NCBI RefSeq assembly: GCF_000090795.2 | Contig: NW_003546268.1 | Coordinates: forward strand, 225,940 to 289,939 | Direction: 5' to 3' | Length of the DNA stretch: 64,000 nt | Origin: Amphimedon queenslandica | Taxonomy: Eukaryota; Porifera; Demospongiae; Haplosclerida; Niphatidae | Shown: positions 1-10,836 of the stretch, piece by piece | How the letters are laid out: the number at the start of each line of letters is the position of its first letter | Numbering within the stretch: the stretch's first letter is position 1 | Position numbers and translations under genes: made by a program | Notes under the pieces: generated by a model | What the model was told of the DNA's origin: nothing | Seen by the model: only the letters and a program-made list of their open reading frames with translations | Database searches by the model: none

Positions 1-480
1 AGCCCTTGAATGTTTTACATTGTTTCTAGTATAATTAATTAGTATTTCAAAACATCATGGTCCATGGTCATGATGTTTCAAAATTATGTTCAAAAGCCCA
101 TGTTTTTTCCCAAAAAATGGCTCAAAAATCACCCCTAATTTTTAATACATTTTGTAATACATATTGATTGATGTACTTAAGACATACAGATGGTTTGAGC
201 AGATTCCAACTTAAATTGTTCGAGTTATGACAATTTAAAAAAATGGGCCAGTATCTGAAAAAATTCCTGTACATTGCCCGTGGTTTTTTTAAATGGCTCA
301 TAAATTAATTACCCCCAATTTTCATTACATTTGTTTATATATTGATGTACTTATACTATGCAGAAAGTTTGGGCCAATTTGCCATTAATTTTTGGAGTTA
401 TACGCTTTTGAAAATGTTGTCCATCTTTTACTAAAATGATATAGGCATCGAGTCATTTTTATTTGATCAAATGTACATCA
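1..480. repeat. Interspersed repeat sequence (two blocks)
   Basis: The first 40 bases closely match 32968-33007 (both contain CAATGTTTTACATT or GAATGTTTTACATT followed by TCTAGTATAA), so the window opens inside the tail of a repeat found again in a BRR2 intron. Bases about 110-420 resemble the interspersed family seen at 12030, 15860, 19240, 29700 and 34890, with an ATGGCTC core, ATGTACTTA and AGAAAGTTTG(A/G)GC. No coding sequence is seen. Confidence 0.6.
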
Positions 481-834
481 TTTTTTTACACAACAACAAT
501 AATAATAATAATGATGATGATGATAATAAAACTAAAAAGCACAAAAAGATAATGTAACCACAATTGAATCTAAAATAATAATCACCAACAGCTGAAGAGG
601 GGAGACAGCCTACAAGCCACACATACACATTTTGCCACTAAATGTACTCAACCCTCATCCTCTTTGTCTCTATCATGCACTCATGACAACGAGCCAATAC
701 ATGTACCATATACAGTAACACATAAATCCTAAAGATGAACATGCACATAAAGCCATATGCAGAATGCAAGACAACTTATTGGTTACGGCAGTATAGGTCT
801 TATGCAACAGACCTTTTGTTTTCTGTCATTCTAA
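481..834. other. No gene seen; short AAT/ATG simple repeat
   Basis: An (AAT)n/(ATG)n stretch lies at about 498-530. The rest is A+T-rich with no recognisable exon. It probably includes sequence 3' of the USP47-tail duplicate. Confidence 0.5.
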
Positions 835-1321
835 TTTCTGCTCTCTCTTCAGTTGTGATCTCCTTCAATTCTCCTCTATTGTCTCTAAAAATAACAGTAT
901 ATAGTACTAGAGCAAATTTATTAAAGTGTACTTGTAATAAATGACATCTCCATCAGCATCATACAGTGATGCTTGATTCCATTGCAACTCATTCGCAATA
1001 TCAAGACGTAATATCTCAGCTGGAAATGATCTCAAATACTTTAAAAAGGAAAAATAACTGGCTGATAGTAAAATGTCAATGGCTAACTGTTGCAACAGAA
1101 ATGGCATCAACAGTAACTCCACTTAACTCTAAAAGCTAAAGGAAAGAGTCACACAGCATTATTTTTATCATATATACATTCACTTTCTTTTTAAGATCTA
1201 AGGGACTATGTGTGTCTAGAATAACTTCTTCTGTTGGATCAACTGAAAATTCTGATGGATGCCATCTTCTAAGCAGCAGCTGTCTCACTAACAATACCTG
1301 CAATTGACACAAAAACTTCAA
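835..1321 (-). pseudogene. Partial duplicate of USP47 3' exons
   Basis: Three blocks on the minus strand match, in order, consecutive exons of the USP47-like gene at 17.5-18.6 kb and the end of vertebrate USP47. They are RRWHPSEFSVDPTEEVILD (about 1205-1275), AEILRLDIANELQW followed by DADGDVIYYK (about 925-1020), and DNRGELKEITTEERAEI (about 838-885). Human USP47 reads SRRWKPSEMKLDPFQEVVLE, then SVLDIHQDLDW, then a stretch ending in ELMELTDEQRNEL. Short introns with usable borders remain, so this is a DNA-level duplication and not a retrocopy. I find no match to the next upstream exon (18730-18840) between 1322 and 1717, where the SRCR gene begins on the other strand. It is therefore a truncated copy; it could still be transcribed. 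It is clearly diverged from the 17.5 kb copy. Confidence 0.75.
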
Positions 1322-1717
1322 TGTATCCAGTTAAAAAACTAATAAACATAATACCATTTGCTCTTTGCTTAGTAAAACTGTCATGAGTTGCAAACTTCTT
1401 CATGTCAGTATCACATTTTATAGATAACTAGGAATTTGAATACATATTGTATACAAACAAATACTAAGAGCAAGACTAAGATCTGAACTTATTTTAAAGA
1501 TGCAATATCTTTACCTTTGTTAGGAAAGAGTGGTATAGCTATCTGAGACAGAGGACAAGCTTTTGCTATATACCTGTAGCTGACTGTGCAGCAGGTAATC
1601 ATGCTTATTAGTTTTTTAACTGGATGGATTGAAGTTTTTGAGTCAAATGCAGGTCTTATTAGTAAGATACATGTAACTGCAATGCTAAAGTGAAAAGAGA
1701 GAGAATCCTCCTTTTTT
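1322..1717. other. No recognisable gene
   Basis: A+T-rich sequence between the USP47-tail duplicate and the SRCR gene. A first exon carrying a signal peptide for the SRCR protein would be expected here, but I could not identify one with confidence. Confidence 0.4.
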
Positions 1718-2668
1718 ATGAAGGTAAAGGAAGTGACATTATCACATGATGCATTGCATGCACATACAAAAATCTCAGGCTATAATCAATTTGAAGGGAT
1801 TGTACAAATCTGTGTTGACAATATTTGGGGAGTTATCTCTGGTGAGAGTTGGACTAATGATAATTCTTTAGTTATTTGCCATCAACTTGGTTATAAGAAA
1901 AGTATGAGCAGCTAACAGTTTAAGTATAGTTTATGATATTACACTTTCTTCTATTAGTAGGTAGACATGATGTTACACATGGCAAGCAAAGGAGAGCTGT
2001 ATTTCTGTCTAATGTTTCTTGCAATGGAATGGAATCATCACTGAATGATTGTGATAAAGTATTATATCCACTAAATATTGCAAAGCAATTAGCTAATACA
2101 ACTGATGAAATTGCTGCTGTTGCTTGTATTGTTGAAACTAGATCTACCGCATCTACAGTGAAGCAAGTTAGTAAAAGTACCCAGTCTAATGTTCAGCCTA
2201 CAATGGATTCTGATCAGAATAAACCTAATTTTCGTAACGATCCTTATTTCATATCACTTTGTGTCCTGGCTGGTGTATTACTCATTGTTGTGTATGTTAA
2301 ATACTATACATGCATCAATTTTAATATTATTTTGCCAAGCCTCATTCAAATAATACTTTTTTTTCAGGTGTGCCATTTTAGGGTCAAAAGTGAGGAACAG
2401 TAGAAGGAAAAAGAGACTCGCAAGTCTTTCTCTTCAAACAACACAGTCTGAACCTAAATCTAGCGATGACAGTGATGATAGTGATGAGCCTGAAATACAA
2501 GAACATCACTGTCGTTATTATCAGCGTCATTGTCAATATCATAGCAGTCATCATCAACATTCTCAGAATGACTTTCCAGTCGCATCTCAAAAGGAAGCTT
2601 ATAGTATTAAACGAACATTAGTTTTACAAGAAGAACGTGTGCATGTAGTGCAAAAAGTCATCAATTGA
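1718..2668 (+). CDS. SRCR-domain single-pass membrane protein
   Basis: A scavenger-receptor cysteine-rich (SRCR) domain is split over two exons. The first (to about 1900) reads FEGIVQICVDNIWGVI then SLVICHQLGYKK. The second (from about 1956 to 2291) carries VSCNGMESSLNDCD and AAVACI, giving the family's spaced cysteines. A Ser/Thr-rich stalk follows, then a membrane segment that crosses the 2292-2367 intron (FISLCVLAGVLLIVV, then CAILGSKVRNSRRKKR after GT..AG splicing in phase 2). The last exon (2368-2668) is a basic, then acidic Ser-rich, then His/Gln-rich cytoplasmic tail. SRCR proteins are cell-surface receptors or ligand binders; sponges have many. With one SRCR domain this is a small member. 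No signal peptide is visible, so an upstream exon is probably missing from this call and the start is uncertain. The ligand is unknown. Confidence 0.7.
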
Positions 2669-3707
2669 AACAATTAATACCCTTTATGTTTGACAGTTGA
2701 CTGAGAAAAATAATGGTGAAATAATTATTATTGATAATAATGATAATGTCATTAATAAATTAATAACGAGCTGTAGAGCTAAATGGGCAAAATTGAATTT
2801 GCAGAAATGCTGTGGCTAGCTACAAGACAGTCATGTATACACCATATTATAGGACCAACTAAGAAAATAAGGTAAAGAACTTATACAAGGTAATAAACAA
2901 TTCTTATCCTTTTACATATTATGTCGTCAGAATATCTTTTACTGAACTTAAGGTACTCAGTTAATAGAATTTTCAAGTGGTGCATAATTGACACTGCAGA
3001 TCTTTATCAACAAATTGAAGGAGTAGTAAATACAAAAGTATGGGAGAGATATAAGTATGAATCTAATAACAACTGTGCTAATGAGTTTCACAGTAAGATC
3101 TAAGCAACAATACAATACTTGTAAAGTAATAAAAGTGTTTTGGCCATGTCTAATGCATCCTTTTCATAATAGCAATATGAAATATCTTAAAAGCTAATAC
3201 AACTACTGAGTCTTTTACTCCTAATAAATCAGTACCAGAAAATTTTATATTGTTCCTTATGATAAAAGAATCTGTATATATGCATACACTCTATTTTAAC
3301 AAACTTTGTATGTACTAGATCCATTTTCATGACAACCATTAACCCAACTTAGTTCTGTTTAATACTTTGTGGGATGACCTCCAATAGTGCAACTTTGTCT
3401 TTTACAAACCTCTATCGAAAAATTTTCAGTAATGTTTAAAAACTTCTTTTCAATGACAACTAAAAATATGGTGCCCAAGTTTTGTTATTTTTGAAAGTTC
3501 CACTGTATTGTAAAAAAATACATTTACTTCAATTAGAGGTTTTAAAATGCAAAATACTTTTAAAAATTTCTAAACATTTTAAACTTTCCTTTAATCATTA
3601 AATTTTAAATGTCAGATAGTATACTGTCATATGCAATTAAGAGCAACAGTAAAGGTCATTTAGTTCTTCTACAGTCTCTATAATAATTATTATAATTTTA
3701 GTTAGAT
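2669..3707. other. Intergenic, nothing recognised
   Basis: A+T-rich sequence between convergent genes. A 60-residue open frame at 2921-3103 has no recognisable similarity. Imperfect AAT-type repeats lie near 2725-2765. Confidence 0.5.
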
Positions 3708-5651
3708 CTACAATAGTATCTTATTACTATAGTCCTTAAAGTGATAATCTACCTCTGAAGCCATTTCTTTCATTAATGCATCAACAGTAGCCTCAGCCTC
3801 ATGTGATAAGATCATCTTCTTCAATGGTTTGACACCCAGATGTGATACAGCCATGCATTCCTTCCATTTGTCATGAATTGATTTACCAAACTCTTTATTG
3901 TAACTTAATCTTGAAATATCCAGTTCAAAATAAGCATCTGCTGTAGGAACAAGGGAGCAAAATAGAACTTCTAGAATAGCTAATGTATCATCTTCAGTCA
4001 GTTGAAGGCTTGACTCTTGAAGACATAAGTAATGAAGACAACCAGGTTTGATGATAGATAAGGCATCTACTAAGGGTAAAACTGAGTCTTGTTTGTCATA
4101 ATCAAGACAAAAAACTTCAAGCTTTACCTTCCAGCATTTTGCAGTAATGATGCTAAATAGTGAAGAAATGATGTGAGCATTATTAGCATCAATGTAACTG
4201 GAAATAGAAAACACTTCAACTTCAATGCATTCAAGACTTGAAAAAAGGGTAACAAGGCGACTGTCGCCTTCAGGATCAAACCTTTCTTTCAACTCAAGTG
4301 ACTTCAGGAAAAGATGTGGAGGTAAAATAGACAAGAAACTATCAGGAAATGAACAGTTTGAGAGTTTCCATGACTTTTTCTCATTGTATTGAATAGTCAG
4401 TGGGATTGGAAGAGGATGGAAATGTATGTCAGAAACATATTTTAATGACAGAAGCTCGAGATATGGCGAAGCAAAAAATGCTTTCATGAATGGAAAAACT
4501 ACATTCTGATTTCCGGAACCAATATAAGTAAAAGTCTTGAAAACAGGACGATAAAATAAATCTTCAGTGATGCACAGAAGAATCAGGTTGTCAATATCCA
4601 TATTCATATTCCAATAAAGAGACTCTAACTCTTGTTGATGTTTTATCACATCAAAAAGGAAAGAAGGCGGTGGATGATAATTATATGTAGCTAGTTTAAG
4701 ACATTTCAAATGGCAATGTGAAGGTTTCAGGAAATAAGACAGCAAGAACTCTAAATCTTCATTAAACAAAGAAAACGAACTTAACAAAGCTCTCTTAACT
4801 GAGCCAGGAATGAGATCGTCTAAAAATGTTTTTGCTATCTTTGTATTTGGCTTATTGATCATTACACCAAAATCAAGTGACTGTAACAAACTAAATAGCT
4901 GTGATAATTTCTGCTGACGAACTTTATCGTTGATCTTCACACAATTGTAATCCTTTAATCCTATATAGACACCACTTGCACTAAACCTCACAGTTAAATG
5001 CTTTAGTTTCGCATTACAGACATCCACTAGGGTATCAATTATTATTTCAGGTGTGAACCCTTTCTGATAAACAGTAGTGTATCGCTCAGGAAATGCAGAA
5101 CACCTGGAGTATCTCTTAATGCCATGAAAAACAGTGACACTGCCATCATAGAGGAAATTGTAGAAATAAGTAGGAGGATAATAGTCGCACACACCATAAA
5201 GCAAGTCTGTAGGAAAATGATCGGGTTTGTCACAGCCACAGTCACAGCCACAGTGAGTATCCCAATTCCGATCACAGAAAGAGAAAAATAACGACAAAAA
5301 ATATGATTCCTTCCAATTGCAACTGAGCTCCTTTTCTTTCTTCCATTCGGTAGGAGTGTAGAAATAGAAACCATCATAAAAAGCTTGTTCTTTGTCACGT
5401 ATAGGAAACTTTTTGTTATAAAGTGTCTCCCATATCTCATCCATTGCGATACCATGAGTGAATGGTGTGTTTTCTAGTCTACATACATCAATGACTGGTA
5501 ATAGTAGCAGGAGCTGACGGCGAATAAAACGAGGAAGGAGAGCAAGAAGACGAATAGAAATTCCTTCTTCTCCTTTATCAGATTCAAATAAATGACCAAC
5601 AATAAAGATAAGACATTGATCCCGAAGAGAGACCTCGATAGAGACAGACAT
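3708..5651 (-). CDS. Single-exon LRR-like protein, function unknown
   Basis: An uninterrupted frame of about 647 residues when started at the second methionine (MSVSIEVSLRDQ); an in-frame methionine 20 residues upstream (to 5711) is possible. The N-terminus (about residues 20-75) is leucine-rich and resembles an F-box or SOCS-box type helical region: LLALLPRFIRRQLLLLLP followed by VIDVCRLENTP and MDEIWETLY. A Cys-rich stretch, CGCDCGCD, lies near residue 140. From about residue 220 there are irregular leucine-rich segments such as LKCLKLATYNY, LELLSLKYV, LKSLELKE and LHYLCLQESSLQL, suggesting a degenerate leucine-rich-repeat solenoid. That would fit a substrate-adaptor role, but this is inference. 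I do not recognise a named family. Intron absence is unusual next to its multi-exon neighbours. Confidence 0.65.
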   Translation of the reverse strand: MSVSIEVSLRDQCLIFIVGHLFESDKGEEGISIRLLALLPRFIRRQLLLLLPVIDVCRLENTPFTHGIAMDEIWETLYNKKFPIRDKEQAFYDGFYFYTPTEWKKEKELSCNWKESYFLSLFFSFCDRNWDTHCGCDCGCDKPDHFPTDLLYGVCDYYPPTYFYNFLYDGSVTVFHGIKRYSRCSAFPERYTTVYQKGFTPEIIIDTLVDVCNAKLKHLTVRFSASGVYIGLKDYNCVKINDKVRQQKLSQLFSLLQSLDFGVMINKPNTKIAKTFLDDLIPGSVKRALLSSFSLFNEDLEFLLSYFLKPSHCHLKCLKLATYNYHPPPSFLFDVIKHQQELESLYWNMNMDIDNLILLCITEDLFYRPVFKTFTYIGSGNQNVVFPFMKAFFASPYLELLSLKYVSDIHFHPLPIPLTIQYNEKKSWKLSNCSFPDSFLSILPPHLFLKSLELKERFDPEGDSRLVTLFSSLECIEVEVFSISSYIDANNAHIISSLFSIITAKCWKVKLEVFCLDYDKQDSVLPLVDALSIIKPGCLHYLCLQESSLQLTEDDTLAILEVLFCSLVPTADAYFELDISRLSYNKEFGKSIHDKWKECMAVSHLGVKPLKKMILSHEAEATVDALMKEMASEVDYHFKDYSNKILL

Positions 5652-5794
5652 GATCTTTAGTAGTTTTAGATTAACTATTTTTAATGTAGGTGTGGTCAAA
5701 ATAATTAACAAACAAAAATTTGACTCAAAAAGTTATTTTTTAAAAAAGGCCTACAAAATTAGCAAAAATTTGGAGAAAAATTCAATGAGTTAAA

Positions 5795-8700
5795 TTAACG
5801 TTTCCTTGGACGAGATGATGATCGTACCTCCTCCCAGCCTTCCTCATTACCAGCCTCCCTATCACCACGATAACGATCAGAATCACCCCTGTCCCTGTAG
5901 CGATCAGGCTCCCTGTCTCCTCTAAAGCGTTCAGAGTCTCTCTCCCTATCTCCTCCTCTACTGTAAGAGTCCCTATCCCTCCTATCATCACCTCTCCTTC
6001 CATAACGATCATAATCATCACCGCCACCACCTCTTCTCCATTCACCTCCTCCTCCTCCTCTATCGTCCCTCCAGTTAGATCGTGTTGGACTTGGTCCCCT
6101 TCTATCATCTCTACGTGGTGGACTCAATCCTCTCTTATCATCCCTCCAATCTTCATCTCTTCCCTGTTCTCTACGAGAATCAGGTGGGCGATAAGTTCCC
6201 CTGCTGCTTCCTCTTTCATCAGGCTCACGTCTCCTCATATTGGGTCTACTGTAAGAATCCCTGGAATCCCTCTCCCTTCTTTCATCTCTATACCTATCGT
6301 CACCTCTATCTCCTCTCCTTCCATAGCGATCATAATCATCACCACCTCTTCTCCAATCACCTCCTCCTCCTCCTCGATCGTCCCTCCAGTTAGATCGTGT
6401 TGGACTTGGTCCCCTTCTATCATCTCTACGAGGGCTCAGTCCTCTCTTATCATCTCTCCAATCATCATCTCTTCCTAGTTCTCTACGAGCGCCAGGTGGA
6501 CGATAAGCTCCCCTTCCCCTCTCATCTGGTTCACGTCTCCTCATACTAGGTGATGGTTCGTTTTGTCTCCAGTTATCAGTCTCTGATCTCCTCCAGTTGT
6601 CTTCCCTCCTGCTTCCTTCTTCAGTCGTTTGACGTTCCTCATCTCTTGCTGCTTGTCTTTCTTCTCTCTCTTTTTCTTCCTTTAGACGCATCTTTTCTTC
6701 AACTTCCTTTTCTTTCTGTAGTTGTTTCTGTCGTTGCTGTTCTAGTTTCTCTGCTTTGTCATTATCTTCCTCCTCTTTCCTTTTCTTTTCTCTTTCTTCT
6801 TTCTCACGAGCTATTTTCAAAAGACATTGAATTGACAAAATTATAGGTAGGAGTAGTAGGGATATATTCTTACCTTCTCTCTCTTCTTTCTCCTTTCTCA
6901 AACGCTCAGCTTCTGCCTTGCGTTTCTCCTTCCTCTCTTCTTTCCTTTTAGCAAGTCTAGCTTCTCTTTCTTTTGCAACTTCAGCCTCAAAAACAGCAAG
7001 TTCATCCTAAAAATACAATAAACAGGTCTCAAAAAGCACATGCACACGAATAAATGCTACAAATTAATCAAAAAATGAAAAAAGCTACTATTGATGCAAT
7101 TACAGCACACGGCAAATAAAAAAACTAAAATACATGTAGCCATGTATGTACATGTAGCACAAGACAAATTATAAGTTACAGCTAGCTTTTCTTTTCTTTT
7201 GTCTGTAACAATTTTCTTAAACACAAGTCTCTCGTCCTCCATCTTTTGAAGTCTGGATTGAAGCTTCAATGCCTTTTCATGGTCTTCTATAGCTTTACTT
7301 ATCTATAAAGGAATAAGTCAAAATAAAGTACATACTACAACTACATACATATAGCCAGTTTTACTTTCAATAAAACAAACACAAATTAAAATAGGCAGAT
7401 AAATTTAAAATAGCCTTACCCTCTGGGCCTCAGATTCATCATGAAATTTCTTGTCCTCTTCAATCTGTGACTGGTAGTGCTTCTCTAGCAGTGGAATCTC
7501 AACCATTCTCTTGGCCCTTTCCATGTAATCAAACTGAAAAAATAGCAAGAAGCCAGGTAAAATTTGAAAAAAATAATGTCTCACTCTTTTTTCTTGTCCT
7601 TTTAATTTAGTTTCTTTATCTCTTCTCTCTTTATCCATCTGTTGTAGTTGCTTCAACAATATCTCATCAGCATCCAGATCCTTCATATCCTACAAACCAA
7701 CCAATGAGGTTACAGTCACTATGACAACTATCTTACAGCTGCAGTAACATCAGCAAATGCTCTTGCTCCTAATGGAGTCTTTTTCAGAGTCTCCAATTTG
7801 TCTTCGGCCATTTTCCTCTTCATTTCTTCAATATTCCTCCTCTTCTTTTCTTCATTCTCTTTCTTCATGTCTTCGTCCAGTATCTTCTTTTGTTGTTCAC
7901 GTAGCTCAATCTCTTTCTTGGCTTCTTCTTCCCTCAGTTGCTGCTCCTGTATACATAACATACATTAAAAATGACACAGGTTACATGATTATCATGTGAA
8001 TGTGATCAGAAGCATCAGGTTAATGGGTGATGAGATGTAACTCTAGTCAGCACTGAGTGTTGGTACTCAGACGAACAAGACCAAAGGCATCACTTGCTTC
8101 TTTCCAATCCCTCCTCTAGTACTATAGATTAAAATTTTTTTACCTTTTTCTTCTGAATATTTTCTAAAAACTCTTTACGATCTTCAATGGCCTGTTTCCT
8201 CTTTAGATATGCTCTGTGTTCTGTAGACTCGTTTTCCTGAAACCTCTTCAATAATTGTGCCTGTTTATTCTTGTGCTCTTCCTGAAAGAGAATGACATAC
8301 ATTAAATAAACTATATAATTATACAAAGAGGTCTCATGACTAGCATATGATCCCTCTCACTGAAGCATCAGATTAATGGGTGATGAGATGTAACTCTAGT
8401 CAGCACTGAGTGTTGGTACTCAGACGAACGAGACAAAAAAGCATCACTTGCAACAGAGAAGGATACTTAACAGTGCATGGCTATATAACACAATCCCTCC
8501 ATCGTTACTTACCTCAAGATCTTGTGACAATACAATAGAAGCTGCTTGCTGAAGAGCCTGCGCCATTAATGTTAAATGACGTCCAAATACTTCAGAAGGC
8601 ATTGACTACATAAAAAAAGAAAAAATAGAACAACTTATAAATACCACATGTCAAACCTGTATAACTGGTCCTTCAGGTATCTTGTCATGATGAACTAAAC

Positions 8701-9667
8701 TTATGTCTTTACCAAACCACAGTGAATTGGACTGATGATCAATCTTAACCTAACAAAATCAGTCACACAACACCCAGACATTGAATGGATCCTTACTTCA
8801 ATGTCATTGGTACGTGCTGTTTCTACTACAATCCTTTCAAGCTCCATTGGTGTGGCTATGAGAGATAACTCCGCCAGACGGGACAAAGGAATGCTATGAT
8901 AGACTTGAGATATCTTAAAAGAAACAAAAATAGATATAGTTTCCAGTAATTGTACTCTCTCCTTTACCTGTTTCACAAACCTCACAAGTGTCACTTCCCT
9001 CAAAGACCCAACATACACTGATGTGTCTTCATTAGCCGAGAGACTTTCCAGAAGGGGCTTCACTTTACGACAGAGGGAGAGAGGATTAAAATCAAATTCC
9101 AGACACTGGTATAACTGATTAATCTCTTGTGACACACATTGAAATACACCCAACCCTGCCTATTAATTAATAGAATTAGTTTACATCAATATAATATAAA
9201 CAGAATAATTACCAGATCATTCAATAAAGATGCACGTGTGGGTGGAGTTGGTATACGCAACAAAGCAGACAATTTCTGAGCTTTTTCATGATCAGTAGAA
9301 TCATCAATCAACAGTTTCTCCATTGGACTAAGTATTGGAGTAATGGGTACGGACAATGTAGCTAATAAAACTTGTGTAGCAGTCCTAAATAACAACAATA
9401 AATAATAAAATATCATAATAGACTTACTTCTGTGCCTCTTCAGATCCCAATGAAAAAGTCTTCTTTTGTTCTTTACGCAACACAAACAGACGGTGGAGAG
9501 CAGCTGCATGGAACAGCTTATTGTTAGCCATCCAGTACACTGAAGCTTGTTTCTGATAAAAATTCTCAAGAAGGCTAGCCTTGGCTTTTTGTTTAGGACG
9601 ACTTATAAGGAAATTGATACTCTCTATTGCTTTAAAGGCTTCCTAATACAATAAAACAGGGTACATG

Positions 9668-9740
<73 letters not shown>

Positions 9741-10836
9741 CGTACCTGCCAGAGATCAATAGCAATTGCTTTGTCCAGCTGTTCAAATCTTGTATCAACC
9801 AGGCACTGTATGGTCTCTGCACTGTCCAATTTCTGTGCATACTGATTAGCCTGTTGCTTATCTTGGGCCAACTGTCTCTCAGCATTTTCAATTTGAGACA
9901 AATGATTCCTTAACTGGACAAAAGAGAATATGTAGCATATACTATAGTAACAGCTGTCAGGAGACAACTTACTATGTCACACAACTTGTGAAATTCTGTC
10001 CTTCTCTTGTACTCAAGGCAAAATGCAAATGCTAAAGAGAGAAAAAGCAGGAGATTACTTGTGAATTATAAGTAAATTTGTAATCATTACCTCTCTTAGC
10101 TACGTGTACATAAATAGCCTCCAACTGCCTATTGTTTTTCAAAAGCTCGAGAACATTACGGAACGACTCCCACAAAAACTTGACCCAAGGCATAAGCATA
10201 ATACGATCAGTTCTATCTTGTGTATCTTCACCGCTCACTGTACTGAGGAGGACACTAGAGACAAGGAAAAGAGAAATAAAACCCATTACTGTAAACATCA
10301 GTGAGACACATGGCTAAAATTTGCCTAATTAACACCAAAATTTAACTAATTCACAAAATTCCCAGCTACATGCACCCAAAGATAATTATGTCTTATACAT
10401 TAGATTAACCTTTCTGGAGTCTGAATGGCATCAAGGTCCTCAATATCAAGGACAGTTTGTGCTGATTCCTCTCTTGCGGAGCTGGCCTTACCCTCTGCAA
10501 GATCCAAAAAATACTCGATAACTTCCTTAAAAGAGTTTAGATTCGTATCTTTGCAAATATTCCGATACTGGTAGAGACCATCTTTAGCAGAGAGACTCCG
10601 CTGAAGTTCAGTACATAATTTAAGATAAAGCTGCATGATACCCTCGTGGGTCTCACTCCATTGTCTGTGTTTCTTGCTTCGAATAACATCACTGAGGACC
10701 TCCACAGCAGACTCCTTCTTACCAACATCAATAAACTCTAAGGAAAAAAAATTAATAATAATAATAGTAAACTTTGAAAATTACTACCTCTTGCTCTATT
10801 AAGAGCGTTCTCTGGCCTGTGAAAATATGTGGGCAT
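5795..10836 (-). CDS. EIF3A: Eukaryotic initiation factor 3 subunit A
   Basis: About 18 exons encode the largest scaffold subunit of eIF3, which holds the complex on the 40S ribosome. The start at 10834-10836 gives [16 protein letters not shown], as in the family. Then come KEGLYQY-like [42 protein letters not shown] and [30 protein letters not shown]; the PCI region around [15 protein letters not shown] (8.8-9.2 kb); and long charged coiled coils (6.9-8.3 kb) with [20 protein letters not shown]. The last exon (about 5795-6811) is Arg/Asp/Gly-rich, ending in [10 protein letters not shown]. That tail contains two tandem copies of a segment of about 100 residues starting [10 protein letters not shown]. 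Adjacent introns hold two snoRNA candidates, and another holds an (AAT)n tract. It starts 149 bp from RAB28, head to head. Fragments of this gene recur at 45, 51 and 56 kb. Confidence 0.95.
5990..6545 (-). repeat. Tandem 305-bp duplication in eIF3a tail
   Basis: The DNA for the RD/RG-rich tail is a head-to-tail duplication with a period of about 305 bp: around 6235-6545 and 5990-6238. Both translate to [10 protein letters not shown], then [12 protein letters not shown] or [33 protein letters not shown] and [10 protein letters not shown]. The reading frame is kept, with small indels. Confidence 0.85.
8008..8101 (-). ncRNA. C/D-box snoRNA candidate, copy 1 (eIF3a intron)
   Basis: Reading the minus strand, a terminal stem AGAAGCA/TGCTTCT encloses GTGATGC (box C-like, one mismatch to RTGATGA, 8087-8093), CTGA (D', 8067-8070), GTGCTGA (C'-like) and CTGA (D, 8015-8018). 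The guide position before D' reads TCTTGTTCGT. This pairs with the conserved 18S rRNA sequence ACGAACGAGA, with one U-G pair. It lies on the host-gene strand in the intron between exons at 8140-8281 and 7738-7947. A near copy sits in the next intron upstream. Box C is not perfect, so this is a candidate. Confidence 0.65.
8360..8456 (-). ncRNA. C/D-box snoRNA candidate, copy 2 (eIF3a intron)
   Basis: It has the same layout as the copy at 8008-8101: box C-like GTGATGC (8441-8447), D' CTGA, C'-like GTGCTGA, and D box CTGA (8068+300 region, 8368-8371). The guide GTCTCGTTCGT before D' is fully complementary to 11 nt of conserved 18S rRNA, ACGAACGAGAC. By the D'+5 rule the target would be the second A of ACGAA. 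The sequence outside the core differs between copies while CTG..GCA/TGC..CAG pairing at the ends is partly kept. Candidate only. Confidence 0.68.
9668..9739. repeat. (AAT)n microsatellite
   Basis: About 24 uninterrupted AAT units inside an eIF3a intron, between the exons ending DLWQ and starting EAFKAIES. It creates meaningless poly-Asn and poly-Ile frames. Confidence 0.97.

Noticed and set aside
2921-3103. Small open frame as a gene
   Set aside because: Short, low complexity, no similarity, no splice or promoter context.
5782-6850. Other-frame open stretches over the eIF3a tail
   Set aside because: They are by-products of the RD/RG-rich coding sequence; the eIF3a frame continues to the family-typical end.
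8008-8456. The duplicated segment as a SINE or MITE
   Set aside because: No poly-A, no terminal inverted repeats beyond the short stem, host-strand orientation in two adjacent introns, and C/D boxes with an 18S-complementary guide fit snoRNAs better. A repeat origin is not fully excluded.
9665-9967. Open frames with long poly-Asn, poly-Leu or poly-Ile runs
   Set aside because: They are translations of the (AAT)n microsatellite in an eIF3a intron.
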